From: Defluviitaleaceae bacterium
GTDB lineage: Bacteria > Bacillota > Clostridia > Lachnospirales > UBA5962
Direction of reading: 5' to 3'
Assembly: GCA_009779915.1 (NCBI GenBank)
Contig: WRBA01000001.1
Span: 99,860-163,859, forward strand
DNA length: 64,000 nucleotides
Both the position numbers and the translations under genes were made by a program. This document shows, one piece after another, positions 43,565-52,223 of this stretch; position 1 is the stretch's first letter; the number at the start of each line of letters is the position of its first letter. The notes beneath the pieces are model-generated. The model did no database searches and was not told the DNA's origin. It saw only the letters and a program-made list of their open reading frames with translations.

Positions 43565-44716
43565 TTATCCTAAAAGTTTATGCAATTCCTCTAATTTTTC
43601 CGGTATTTCTATACTTTGTGGGCATTTTGGGGAACAAATTCCGCATTTTATGCACTTTGAAGCATTTGTTCCGGCTTCCGTAAGCTCGCTATACTTGGTT
43701 TTGGCTTTATGCTCCTGCCAGGAAACCGAGGAGCCGTAAATATTATAAGCGGCAAAACACTCAGGGATATTTACCCCGGTAGGGCAAGGGATACAGTAAT
43801 TGCAGGATGTACAGCCTACTAATATGCGCTTATTCCACAATTGTTCAACATGTTTTATAAGTGCCGCTTCTTCACTTGTCAAAGCTTTGCCTGGAAGCAT
43901 ATCTTCTTTGGAGAGAATTTTAAGATTATCTTTGACCTGTTCTATATTGCTCATGCCGGAAAGTATTACAGATACCTCAGGTTGGTTTGCAAGCCATCTA
44001 AGAGCAAGCTCTACAGGGCTTTTGGCAGTGTTCTTAAACTCCTCTTTAATATCCTCAGGCATTTTATCGCCCATACTGCCGCCGCGTAAAGGCTCCATAA
44101 CAACTACGCCCATGTTTTTTGATGCGGCAAGCTTAAGACCTTTAAGCCCCGCTTGATGTTCCTCATCAAGGTAATTATATTGTATCATAGTAAAATCCCA
44201 ATCATAAGCGTTTATTATTTCTTCAAACAGCTCGTACTCAGCATGAAACGAAAAGCCGAAATATTTAATTTTGCCCTCAGCTTTAGCTTTCATAGCCTCA
44301 TCGTAGAAATTAATACTTTGCAAGGTCTCCCAAGATGCGGGGTTAAAAGCATGCTGGAGATAGAAATCGATATAATCAACCTCTAGTTTTCCAAGCTGCT
44401 CATCGAGATATTTGGTAAAGTCCCCTTTTTCTTTAAGTTCCCAGGAAGGGTTTTTGGTGGCAAGGTATACCTTCTCCCGATACCCATCTTTAAGGGCTTT
44501 TGCCACTAAAGGTTCCGAATTTCCATCATGGTAAGGGTAGGCAGTGTCAATATAGTTTACTCCGCTATCGATTGCGGCTCTTATAATTTCTATTGCTTCT
44601 TTTTCGTTGATTTCACCCGGGCTTCCATCCTCTTTTTTATGACAAGGCAAGCGCATAGCACCAAAGCCTAAGAGGGAAACAGATTCATCTAACTTTCCAA
44701 ATTTTCTGTAATTCAT
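43565..44716 (-). CDS. Aldo/keto reductase with C-terminal 4Fe-4S domain
   Basis: About 383 residues from the ATG 44716, which follows GGGAGG. The longer frame from 44770 is unlikely. N-terminal TIM-barrel of aldo/keto reductases (FGAMRLP, then NYIDTAYPYHDG with the catalytic Tyr). The C-terminal 70 residues have two ferredoxin-like clusters (CTSCNYCIPCP and CIKCGICSPKCP). Such fused proteins are widespread in Clostridia with unknown substrates. A single-gene reverse-strand unit between two repeats. Confidence 0.92.
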   Translation of the reverse strand: MNYRKFGKLDESVSLLGFGAMRLPCHKKEDGSPGEINEKEAIEIIRAAIDSGVNYIDTAYPYHDGNSEPLVAKALKDGYREKVYLATKNPSWELKEKGDFTKYLDEQLGKLEVDYIDFYLQHAFNPASWETLQSINFYDEAMKAKAEGKIKYFGFSFHAEYELFEEIINAYDWDFTMIQYNYLDEEHQAGLKGLKLAASKNMGVVVMEPLRGGSMGDKMPEDIKEEFKNTAKSPVELALRWLANQPEVSVILSGMSNIEQVKDNLKILSKEDMLPGKALTSEEAALIKHVEQLWNKRILVGCTSCNYCIPCPTGVNIPECFAAYNIYGSSVSWQEHKAKTKYSELTEAGTNASKCIKCGICSPKCPQSIEIPEKLEELHKLLG

Positions 44717-44751
44717 TGCAATCCTCCCAGTGTCTAAGTTATACTTTAGTT

Positions 44752-45018
44752 TATAGCTGACATACTCCAAAACCGTGAATCCAAACTTGCCTTTTTACTG
44801 CAATGCATCGTCAGTTCTTCCTAGCTTGCCTTCTGGCAAGCGTCTCATGATTTTTGCCTCGCGGCAAAAACGGCGCAAGTGCCGCCGATTTTTTTCGGTC
44901 ACTGTCGGCACTTCCCGTTGGTCCCATGAAAAATCTGTTTTTGATTTTTCATGAAGGACTTGCCTTGCAGCAAAAATTCTACGTTTTCTATTCACGGTTT
45001 TGGAGTACATCAGCTATA
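44752..45018. repeat. MITE-like element, family C
   Basis: Terminal inverted repeats of 29 bp with two mismatches (44752-44780 and 44990-45018; outer end TATAGCTGA, inner end CCGTGAAT). The 267-bp unit has internal palindromes and no sensible gene. The cca ribosome binding site lies just outside it. A solitary end of the same family is at 13643-13669. Confidence 0.85.
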
Positions 45019-45048
45019 GTATACACTTTTATGAGTGCGGAGGCAATT

Positions 45049-46248
45049 ATGAAAATACCAAAACCGGCATTAAATATTATAGATAAACTAAACGAAGTCT
45101 CTTACGAGGCGTATTTTGTAGGGGGCTGTGTTCGTGATATGCTTATGGGCAAAGAGCCTAAAGACTGGGATATAACTACATCGGCAACTCCTGATAAGAT
45201 TAAATCCTTATTTAAAAAAACTATAGATACAGGTATTAAACACGGCACGGTTACAGTACTTATATCCGGCGAAGCTTACGAGGTTACGACTTACAGGGTG
45301 GATGGAAAATACGCCGATTTCCGCCATCCGGATGAGGTTATATTTACAAGCGATTTGAAAGAAGACCTTGTGCGCCGTGATTTTACTGTAAATGCCATTG
45401 CTTATCATCCCCAGGAGGGGTATATTGACTTTTTTGGCGGCAGAGAGGATATAGAAGCAAAAATTATCAGGGGAGTTGGCAATCCGGCTAAAAGATTTAA
45501 CGAGGATGCCCTTAGGATGCTTAGGGCTATACGTTTTTCCTGTCAGCTTGGCTTTGATATAGAAGGGGAAACCTTTACAGCCCTATGTGAAAACAGTGAG
45601 CTTATAGCCCATATTTCAATGGAGCGCATAAGAGATGAGCTTATTAAATCTTTCACGGCAGAATATGTGGAGAAATGTGAGTATTTTATCCCCTGCAAGA
45701 TTTTAAATAAGGCACTGCCTTTTCTAAGTGATTATTTAGATGATAATTTGACGGAGTTTATAAATTGCCTGAAAAACCTTAAAAAGTCCGAAAGATGCAG
45801 TATAAATATTTTATCTCTCCTATTTAGGAATTTGGAAGAGGGTACAGTAGTGCGCCATCTTAGAGAAATGAAAATAGATAATACTGCAACTCGCACAATA
45901 AGTTTTGTCTCACAAGAAATAAATGGGGAGATACTTCCAAATCCTTACAATGTTAAGAAAATAATAGCCAAAGTAGGTGTGGAAAATTATTTTAAGGTGC
46001 TTTCTTGTAAAGCCGCTTTGGGCGAAGATGTAAGCGGCATTAGAGAAATTGCCGAGAATGCGCTAAAGCGCAATGAGCCGATTTTTATAAAAGACTTAGA
46101 TATTAACGGCAATATAATAATGGAGCGGCTTTTGGTATCAGGAGTTAAGATTGGTGAGATATTAAACATCCTCCGGGATGAAGTGATGAAAGACCCAACT
46201 AAAAATAACGAAGCATCCTTACTTGAAATTGCGAAAGGTATTATCTGA
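45049..46248 (+). CDS. cca: CCA tRNA nucleotidyltransferase
   Basis: Adds or repairs the CCA end of tRNAs. About 399 residues from the ATG 45049 with CGGAGG five bases before it. The frame upstream runs into the MITE and is not gene. Class II signature: GGCVRDMLMGKEPKDWDI with catalytic Asps, then RRDFTVNAIAY, the nucleotide-binding EDALRMLRAIRFS and a helical tail. The HD domain of longer enzymes is absent. A 132-residue membrane gene starts two bases after the stop. Confidence 0.95.
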   Translation: MKIPKPALNIIDKLNEVSYEAYFVGGCVRDMLMGKEPKDWDITTSATPDKIKSLFKKTIDTGIKHGTVTVLISGEAYEVTTYRVDGKYADFRHPDEVIFTSDLKEDLVRRDFTVNAIAYHPQEGYIDFFGGREDIEAKIIRGVGNPAKRFNEDALRMLRAIRFSCQLGFDIEGETFTALCENSELIAHISMERIRDELIKSFTAEYVEKCEYFIPCKILNKALPFLSDYLDDNLTEFINCLKNLKKSERCSINILSLLFRNLEEGTVVRHLREMKIDNTATRTISFVSQEINGEILPNPYNVKKIIAKVGVENYFKVLSCKAALGEDVSGIREIAENALKRNEPIFIKDLDINGNIIMERLLVSGVKIGEILNILRDEVMKDPTKNNEASLLEIAKGII

Positions 46249-46249
46249 T

Positions 46250-46621
46250 ATGAATACTCAGGAGCGCAAACGATATAATCTGGTCATAATTGTTTTGTTT
46301 ATCACTTTATTTATCTTATACGGAGGACTGGGTTTATGGGCAGGCATGGATGGTTTTGGACCTTTTCCTGAATGGTCTCTTTTGCCGAGAGTTATTATAT
46401 CAATTTTTACTTTCGGGTTTATGGGGGCTTGGGGATTTACGGGCTTGGTAGGGGGAATATGGCTTGGCTGCAGGTTTTTAGGTAAGCAAGATAAGGTTTT
46501 TATAGTTTTGGCGTGCGTCTTTTTTATGTTTACCCTTATGGTTTTTTGGTGGATTGGTATTCTTGCCGCAATACCTTATGCTATTTATAATATTGTTATT
46601 CTAAAGCGAGAGAAAAGCTAA
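46250..46621 (+). CDS. Small three-TM membrane protein, unknown
   Basis: About 123 residues from the ATG 46250, one base after the cca stop; AAAGGT stands upstream. Three hydrophobic segments (about 10-30, 45-80 and 88-115) and a short basic C terminus. No family recognised. Probably co-transcribed with cca. A MITE starts 30 bases after its stop. Confidence 0.6.
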   Translation: MNTQERKRYNLVIIVLFITLFILYGGLGLWAGMDGFGPFPEWSLLPRVIISIFTFGFMGAWGFTGLVGGIWLGCRFLGKQDKVFIVLACVFFMFTLMVFWWIGILAAIPYAIYNIVILKREKS

Positions 46622-46650
46622 ACTTCTCATAAGTCTGTGTAAAAACTCAT

Positions 46651-46870
46651 ATAGTTAAATGACCCCAAAACATTAGCGGAAAAACGCTGTGATTTTTTCG
46701 TAGATTAAGGAGATGGGTTCCTGGCGTACCCGGGACGCTTGGGCGAGCAGGCTAATGCAGGTCGCGTGTTGGCAGGAACCGTCCAGCCCAAAGGTACGGC
46801 AGGGTTCCAGCGACAATTAGATACGAATAAATAACAAGTTTTTGCTAATGTTTTGGGGTCATTTGACTAT
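46651..46870. repeat. MITE-like element, family F, with a GC-rich core
   Basis: 27-bp terminal repeats with one mismatch (46651-46677 and 46844-46870, outer end ATAGTTAAATGACC). The middle 90 bases (about 46710-46800) are much richer in G and C than the surroundings and contain several complementary runs. It has no coding sequence. Confidence 0.8.
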
Positions 46871-46914
46871 CGTATGGATTATGGTGACTTTTTTCATACA
46901 AGGGAGGCATATCA

Positions 46915-47913
46915 ATGGACGGGCTTTGCACAAAAATACTGGGCAATTATGATTTAGATATTAAAAATATTAAAAAAACCAAGGGTTATTATGTTATAAA
47001 TTGCAAGTCTGCAACCTATGCCTTAAGAAAAACAACCGATAGCCCGGAGCGGATTGAATTTCGCTGCAGGGTTCAAAGAAATCTTTTAAACAATGACTTT
47101 AAAAATATCGAAAAAATATATACAACTACAGAAGGCAGTCCTTTTGTGCTGCATGAAGAGCAAAAATATTTTCTGACAGACTATATTGGAGGGGCAGAAG
47201 CAAATTTTGATGATAAAAAAGAGCTGTCAAAAATATTAGTTAAACTGGCTGGTTTTCACCAAAAGTCCAAAGGATTAGTTTCAGTGCCTGATGAATTTTA
47301 CGCTCAGAATATAGATGTGAGATTAAATAAAATGCTGTCGGAGCTTTCAGTTCTTAGAAAAAAAATAAACTTTTCAAAAGGGTTACGGGATTTTGATTTG
47401 ATTTTTATTAAAAATTATGAATATTACGAAGATAATATATATAAGGCCTTAGAAATAATTGGCAAGTCAAATTATCACAATAAGATGCAAGAAGTATGTT
47501 TAAGTAATTCTATTTGCCATAACTTGCTGAAAAAAGAAACGATTGTGTGTTATGGTGATGATATTTTCTTCTCTGCTTTTTCTAATTGTCTTGTGGATCA
47601 TGCTACATCTGATATAGCAGCGATTATAAGTAAATATATGAAATATTCCACAGACCGGCATATATCAGTTACAGAAATAATCGATATGTACTCAAATTCT
47701 GGGCATAATAGTTTGAGTGAAGGTGATTGTAATATAATACTTGCAAGGCTTCTGATGCCTACCGGATTTTTAAATGCGGCCAAACAGTATTATATGAAAA
47801 AACGTTCATGGGCACCTTCGGCTGTTACAAGCGACTTAGAGTTTGAGATAAACGCAAGGGAAGCTTTTGTTGAATATATAAAACCGTTGTTTAGATCTGG
47901 CAATGGTGCATAA
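46915..47913 (+). CDS. CotS-family spore coat protein
   Basis: 332 residues, the usual length of CotS/CotI-type coat proteins, which have an aminoglycoside-phosphotransferase-like fold but act in the spore coat. Recognisable parts are YYVINCKSATYALRK, a mid-protein run with VCLSNSICHNLLKK where the kinase-like HGD motif would be (here degenerate) and RSWAPSAVTSDLEFEIN. GGGAGG precedes the ATG. The final Gly-Asn-Gly-Ala and the stop are encoded by a family-B MITE end, so the original C terminus was probably different. It supports a spore-forming host. Confidence 0.75.
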   Translation: MDGLCTKILGNYDLDIKNIKKTKGYYVINCKSATYALRKTTDSPERIEFRCRVQRNLLNNDFKNIEKIYTTTEGSPFVLHEEQKYFLTDYIGGAEANFDDKKELSKILVKLAGFHQKSKGLVSVPDEFYAQNIDVRLNKMLSELSVLRKKINFSKGLRDFDLIFIKNYEYYEDNIYKALEIIGKSNYHNKMQEVCLSNSICHNLLKKETIVCYGDDIFFSAFSNCLVDHATSDIAAIISKYMKYSTDRHISVTEIIDMYSNSGHNSLSEGDCNIILARLLMPTGFLNAAKQYYMKKRSWAPSAVTSDLEFEINAREAFVEYIKPLFRSGNGA

Positions 47914-48062
47914 CCTGCTTTCGTTAGATTTGCTATATATTTTTCGAAAGAGGAGGAGTGAGCGGAGTATGATACTTGAACGAAGTACGAACGCTTCGCA
48001 CACGCGAAATGTTTCTAAAAATTCGAAGCAAAGATGACGGAACGAGGTTATGCACTATTGCC
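47899..48062. repeat. MITE-like element, family B variant
   Basis: 18-bp ends GGCAATGGTGCATAACCT and AGGTTATGCACTATTGCC (one mismatch) bound 164 bp. The interior differs from the 74-bp copies and instead resembles 50613-50774 just inside each end (CTGCTTTCG, GAACGAGGTTA). It ends the CotS-like gene. Confidence 0.8.
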
Positions 48063-48179
48063 ATATGTTAAGAATGCTTAAATATACTTGAATTTTTAAT
48101 GCAAAAATATTAGAATATATGTGTAAATATAAGGTGGTTTAGTTTTAAACAGAGTAATTATATGCTCATGAGGTGTAAA

Positions 48180-49703
48180 ATGAGTAGCAGAGATAACGAA
48201 GAAAAGCGCAGACCGGGAGAAAGCCCCAGAAGGCGCGGCAGCCATGAAAGAGAAGGGGTTTATTACACTCCTTCCAATCGGTCGGCTCCCAAAAGGGGCA
48301 GTACAAACAGTGGAGCAAGAAAAGCTCCAAACCCGGTAAGGCGCCCTGTAAAAGAGCCGGTGCAGGCTCCCCCTAAATCTAAAAAAAGAGCTTCTAAAGG
48401 TCAATATATAACATTTTATATAGTAACTCTTGTGGCAGCCGTTGCTGTCTGCTTGGCTACTTTTGCTTTTGTGCTGTCAAGTGTTGTGAACAACAGACCA
48501 TCTACAGGAGTTCCCGGTGATACATTACAAGCAAATTCTACAAACACCCCTGAGCAAGTGCCTGTTTTGGCAATTGATGAAATAAGTATAACAGGTGTTA
48601 TTATGGAATTAAATCATGGAGAGCGTTCCCTTGAAATATTTGATCTTGGCAGTCAGCGAAATCTTGATTTTAGGGCGGATAATGCCACTTCTATGCAAAA
48701 CAGGTATGGTGAGGTTATGAGTTTTGCCCAATTTAGGGCTGGTGATATTGTTGATGCAAGGTATACGGAAGTTGGAGGCATATTATCCAGTATGAACCTT
48801 GCAACAGCGGCATGGGAACGCAGGAATGTCACTAATCTAAGAGTAAATGCCGAAAACCGTACCATAACTTTAGGAAACGAAACTTTTAGATATGATGATA
48901 GAACTATTTCGATATTTAACAATGACCCTTACAGTATAGAAAATATTAACCCTCTTAATGTAGTGACCTTAAGAGGCATGGGCTCCGATGTGTGGTTTGT
49001 GGAAGTTAGCCGCGGCACAGGCTTTATAAATATTGTAAATGGTGATGATATAAGAGACGGAATAATAGAAATAGATAATGATATGGTTTTACAACTTAAC
49101 GACAGAGGGACAACTGACGAGCCGATAAGAGTCCAGTCTGGAAACAGGAGGATTCGCATAAGAGGCTCAAATATTGAAGATTTTGATACATCTTTAGATG
49201 TAAACCCTGGGGAGTCAGCTATATTAAATTTATCAGATGTTCAAATAACGGCAGGAGTTGTGACTATTAATATAAATGAGGCTGACGCGATTGTTACAAT
49301 AAACGGTACCCCTGTAAGGGCTGCAGAGCCTCAAATATTGACTTACGGTTCATATGAGCTTGTGATTTGGAAAGAGGGCTTTAGGACTTATGAGTCAACC
49401 TTTGAGCTTAATGAGCCTGCTTTGGAACTTAATATTTTCCTTGAGCCGGAAATTAGAACTATGAATATTACAGTTGAGACTATACCGCTGGGCGCCCGGA
49501 TATATGTGGATAATGCTTTTGTGGGGCTTTCTCCCGTTACTACTTCCGTTGAGGAAGGGGTTAGGATGATTTCAGCCAGAATGGCAGGATTTATAGATGT
49601 TAATTTCCCGACAGACGGTGGTTCGCGGTATGAGGTTATATTAAGAGAACTGACACCTCCGCCGGTGCAGCCAGGCTTTGGTATGCCCCCTGTAATGCCA
49701 TGA
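48180..49703 (+). CDS. PEGA-domain membrane protein
   Basis: About 507 residues from the ATG 48180 with GAGGTG just before. The Met at 48162 is less likely. A basic Pro/Arg-rich N terminus (about 1-75) lies in the cytoplasm. One transmembrane segment (about 78-100) follows, and the rest is outside. Two PEGA-like repeats sit near the C terminus (TYGSYELVIWKEGFRTYES and ETIPLGARIYVDNAFVGLSP). The end is Pro-rich. Such proteins accompany surface or signalling functions in Firmicutes. It overlaps the signal peptidase gene. Confidence 0.87.
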   Translation: MSSRDNEEKRRPGESPRRRGSHEREGVYYTPSNRSAPKRGSTNSGARKAPNPVRRPVKEPVQAPPKSKKRASKGQYITFYIVTLVAAVAVCLATFAFVLSSVVNNRPSTGVPGDTLQANSTNTPEQVPVLAIDEISITGVIMELNHGERSLEIFDLGSQRNLDFRADNATSMQNRYGEVMSFAQFRAGDIVDARYTEVGGILSSMNLATAAWERRNVTNLRVNAENRTITLGNETFRYDDRTISIFNNDPYSIENINPLNVVTLRGMGSDVWFVEVSRGTGFINIVNGDDIRDGIIEIDNDMVLQLNDRGTTDEPIRVQSGNRRIRIRGSNIEDFDTSLDVNPGESAILNLSDVQITAGVVTININEADAIVTINGTPVRAAEPQILTYGSYELVIWKEGFRTYESTFELNEPALELNIFLEPEIRTMNITVETIPLGARIYVDNAFVGLSPVTTSVEEGVRMISARMAGFIDVNFPTDGGSRYEVILRELTPPPVQPGFGMPPVMP

Positions 49704-50143
49704 TGAAACTCCCGGTTTCTCGTAAAAAATTAGTTGAATATGCTAAGTCATTTGTCTATGCTTTCATTGTATTTATAATCCTATATGTTTTTTTATGGCC
49801 CGTAAGGATTGTTGGAATATCTATGGAGCCTGCTCTAAATCATAATGACAGAGTTTTTGTAAGCCGTGCTCTCTCTGTCATTGGAGCTTATGAGAGAGGC
49901 GATATGGTTATGGTAAGAGCTAATTACAATGAGAGCGGAAGATATATTATAAAGCGAATTGCGGCATTGCCCGGTGACGAAGTTAAGATAGAAAATGGTA
50001 GAGTTTTGATTTTGGCAGACAGTCAGTATTTTCTTATGGGCGATAATAGGGAATACAGCACTGACAGCAGAAGCTTTGGTCCGGTTAATAGACGCGATAT
50101 TGCCGCGAAGGTACTGTTTAGGTTTTTTAGCGGAGGGATTTAG
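49700..50143 (+). CDS. Signal peptidase I
   Basis: 147 residues. It removes signal peptides from exported proteins at the outer membrane face. One N-terminal transmembrane segment (about 16-34) is followed by the nucleophile Ser41 in VGISMEPAL and the general base Lys85 in YIIKRIAALPGDEV. MGDNREYSTDSRSFGPV is present. Short but within the range of Firmicutes type I enzymes. Its start overlaps the preceding stop (ATGATGA). Confidence 0.94.
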   Translation: MMKLPVSRKKLVEYAKSFVYAFIVFIILYVFLWPVRIVGISMEPALNHNDRVFVSRALSVIGAYERGDMVMVRANYNESGRYIIKRIAALPGDEVKIENGRVLILADSQYFLMGDNREYSTDSRSFGPVNRRDIAAKVLFRFFSGGI

Positions 50144-50163
50144 GTTATAACCGACTAATTTGT

Positions 50164-50193
50164 TTGACTAAAACCCCTGATTTGTGATATACT
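50164..50193 (+). promoter_or_regulatory. Probable promoter of veg
   Basis: TTGACT (50164-50169), an 18-base spacer and TATACT (50188-50193), 171 bases before the veg start. This gives a long leader containing the direct repeat. Confidence 0.6.
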
Positions 50194-50195
50194 AT

Positions 50196-50302
50196 GAACA
50201 TAAGAAGAAATATTGAACAGAGTGAAATATTTCAACAGACGGGTTCAATGAGACTTTGTGAAGCAAAGTCAAGTGGAACATAAGAAGAAATATTGAACAG
50301 AG
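50196..50302 (+). repeat. 27-bp perfect direct repeat in the veg leader
   Basis: The 27-base unit beginning GAACATAAGAAG lies at 50196-50222 and again at 50276-50302. The 53 bases between contain a GACTTTG/CAAAGTC hairpin. It arose by tandem duplication or marks a duplicated regulatory site. Confidence 0.75.
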
Positions 50303-50364
50303 CAAAACGCCTATGTGCTGAAAGTGAAAGTGCCGGGCGAAAAATATATTACTGGGGTGATAAG

Positions 50365-50607
50365 ATGATAGAAAAGAAAGATTTGTTTCAGCTTAGGGAA
50401 GATATTTCTAAATGTATTGGCTCAAGGGTTAAGCTTGAGAGCAATAAGAGACATAATAAATCAACTGTCAGTGAAGGTGTTATAGCCAATGTTTATCCCA
50501 GTATATTTACAGTAGAAACGGAAAAAGGCACACTTACAAACCGAACTCTTTCGTTTAGTTATACTGATGTTTTGACAAATGCAGTTGAAATTACGATTTT
50601 TGATTAG
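50365..50607 (+). CDS. veg: Veg-family protein
   Basis: 80 residues from the ATG 50365, with GGGGTGA upstream. It matches Veg, a small Firmicutes protein that stimulates biofilm gene expression in Bacillus subtilis (SRVKLESNKR, then SEGVIANVYPSIFTVE and SYTDVLTNAVE). It lies alone between its promoter and a MITE. A frame extending upstream to 50293 has no gene-like character. Confidence 0.85.
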   Translation: MIEKKDLFQLREDISKCIGSRVKLESNKRHNKSTVSEGVIANVYPSIFTVETEKGTLTNRTLSFSYTDVLTNAVEITIFD

Positions 50608-50612
50608 GCATT

Positions 50613-50774
50613 AGACCTGTCCGCTAACCTGCTTTCGCCAGATTTTCGAGGATTTTTTTATCTGGCAAGGAAAGCCCGACGATGCAAAGCCAAAGCTTTT
50701 GTTAGGAGGGCTTGACGCAGTCCAGATGAAAAATAAGCCGAAAAGATAGTGGAATGAGGTTAGCGAACAGGTCT
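50613..50774. repeat. MITE-like element related to the family-B variant
   Basis: 18-bp ends AGACCTGTCCGCTAACCT and AGGTTAGCGAACAGGTCT (one mismatch) bound 162 bp. CTGCTTTCG and GGAATGAGGTTA, just inside the ends, resemble 47899-48062. Confidence 0.8.
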
Positions 50775-50800
50775 ATTATAAATGCTTGACTGTAAATTTG

Positions 50801-50826
50801 GCCCACATTTATTTGTGGGCTTTTTT
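50801..50826 (+). terminator. Terminator of veg
   Basis: GCCCACA and TGTGGGC form a 7-bp stem followed by six T. It lies after the MITE, so the MITE is transcribed as part of the veg 3' end. Confidence 0.85.
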
Positions 50827-50946
50827 ATGCGAAAAATTTACAAGTGTATTTTATTTACCCGGAACAATACTAGAGAGTATGGGCGAACATTGTAATTTCT
50901 GTCCATACTCTCCAAGTTTATTAAACTAAAAGGCAGGTGCAATACA

Positions 50947-51807
50947 GTGAAGACGATTAAAAATATATTGCTTTTAACTTTTGTTTTAATATTTACTGCT
51001 TCTTTTTATCAACCGGTTTTAGCCCTTACGAGTTTTGAGTTTGACGAAATTGAAAAAGAAAAACAAGTACCTATTTTAATGTATCATTTTTTGTCAACGG
51101 ACAATAAAAGACCAAATAAATGGAAAATAATGGTAAATGAATTTGAATCTGACCTTAAAACTCTTAAAAGCGAAGGATTCGAAGCGATTTTTATACAGGA
51201 TTTAATCGATTTTGTTTATTTTAGCAAGCCCCTTCCCGAAAAGCCTGTGATTATCAGCTTTGATGATGGTGCCAGTGATTTCTATGCTTACGGCTTTCCC
51301 CTTCTTAAAGAATATGATATGAAAGCAGTTATGGCGATTATTGGGTCTCAGACTGACAAATACTCTGAAGATACTGAAGAAAACAAATACCCTATACCTA
51401 ATTTAACATGGACTCAGCTGAGGGAGATGAAAGACTCAGGTCTTTTGGAGGTTCAAAGCCACAGCTACAATTTACACAAAGACATTGGCAGTGTTAAAAG
51501 AAAAGGTGAGTCTCTTGAGGATTATCGTACACGCCTTTCCAAGGATTTGGGGAAATTAAATGAAAGGGTACTGGAGGAGCTTGGGCATGTGCCGACGGCG
51601 TTTATATTTCCCTTTGGGGCAAAATCTGACGAAAGCAACAATATTTTAAAAGAAATCGGATTTTTGTCAAGCCTTATTTGCTATGAAACAATAAGCACAG
51701 TTAAGATAGGAGAGCCGGACACTCTTTTTGACTTAGGCAGAATACTAAGACCCAGCGGGGCATCTTCTGATACGGTAATAAAAAGGATACGGACAGCAGA
51801 GTCTTAA
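50947..51807 (+). CDS. Polysaccharide deacetylase, exported
   Basis: 286 residues, GTG start with GCAGGTG upstream. A signal peptide (about 1-27) is followed by a NodB-like domain: the Asp pair in IISFDDGAS (106-107), the metal-binding His pair in VQSHSYNLH (172 and 177) and FIFPFGAKSDE. It would deacetylate cell-wall or exopolysaccharide GlcNAc outside the cell. A single gene with a repeat at each side. Confidence 0.92.
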   Translation: MKTIKNILLLTFVLIFTASFYQPVLALTSFEFDEIEKEKQVPILMYHFLSTDNKRPNKWKIMVNEFESDLKTLKSEGFEAIFIQDLIDFVYFSKPLPEKPVIISFDDGASDFYAYGFPLLKEYDMKAVMAIIGSQTDKYSEDTEENKYPIPNLTWTQLREMKDSGLLEVQSHSYNLHKDIGSVKRKGESLEDYRTRLSKDLGKLNERVLEELGHVPTAFIFPFGAKSDESNNILKEIGFLSSLICYETISTVKIGEPDTLFDLGRILRPSGASSDTVIKRIRTAES

Positions 51808-51954
51808 CTATAGTCGTTTAAGACCAAAATGGTCTTAAACGAACCCCGAAATTCGTACATTTTGCTTACAAAATGTACGAATTTCGGGGCGTTCATAAAC
51901 TTTAAAACAGCAAAATGAGCAAGCTCATTTAGACTGCTTTAAAGTTTATTCACT
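51808..51954 (-). repeat. Repeat family D, copy 2 (inverted)
   Basis: The reverse complement of this 147-bp stretch matches 20807-20977, with the same ends and the AAATGAGCTTGCTCATTT hairpin. It overlaps the last codons of the small reverse-strand gene at 51939, and those codons (Val-Asn-Lys-Leu, stop) are the same as those ending the uracil-DNA glycosylase. Confidence 0.85.
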
Positions 51955-52175
51955 GTAAGCTCAAGATTATATACAAGGCTTGTGGATTTATCAATATTTA
52001 TGGTAAGGGATATACGAGCCTGGTCTTTTCTTGTTGCGGGGGTAAAATTTGTATCGAAAGGCATATTAAGGCTTACAAGGCAGAGAACGATAGCATTGTA
52101 TCTAAGCAAAGTATATTTGTTTTCGGCAGAATTTATTAATAGACCCCATAATATAGCTAAAACAGCACTATCCAC
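51939..52175 (-). CDS. Small protein downstream of ligA, unknown
   Basis: 78 residues from a GTG with GAGGGGGG seven bases before it. It begins with a hydrophobic stretch (AVLAILWGLLI), then a hydrophilic region. It follows ligA by 48 bases on the same strand and is probably co-transcribed. Its last four residues lie within the repeat at 51954. No family is recognised. A frame on the other strand over the same bases lacks a good ribosome binding site. Confidence 0.55.
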   Translation of the reverse strand: MDSAVLAILWGLLINSAENKYTLLRYNAIVLCLVSLNMPFDTNFTPATRKDQARISLTINIDKSTSLVYNLELTVNKL

Positions 52176-52223
52176 AAATATCCCCCCTCGTTATGCCCAA
52201 TGTATTTTATGAGGGGGACTCTT

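Noticed and set aside
44854..45048. 65-codon N-terminal extension of cca
   Set aside because: It is encoded by the family-C MITE. The Met at 45049 follows a clear ribosome binding site and matches the start of the CCA-enzyme fold.
46651..46870. Riboswitch or group II intron fragment in the GC-rich core
   Set aside because: No known riboswitch core or intron domain V was recognised. Long terminal repeats point to a MITE.
50194..50283. 29-codon leader peptide ahead of veg
   Set aside because: Its ATG lies directly after the -10 box, before the expected transcription start, and has no ribosome binding site.
51982..52212. Forward-strand 76-codon frame between the deacetylase and ligA
   Set aside because: It lies over the reverse-strand gene 51939-52175, which has a strong ribosome binding site. 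The forward frame has none.
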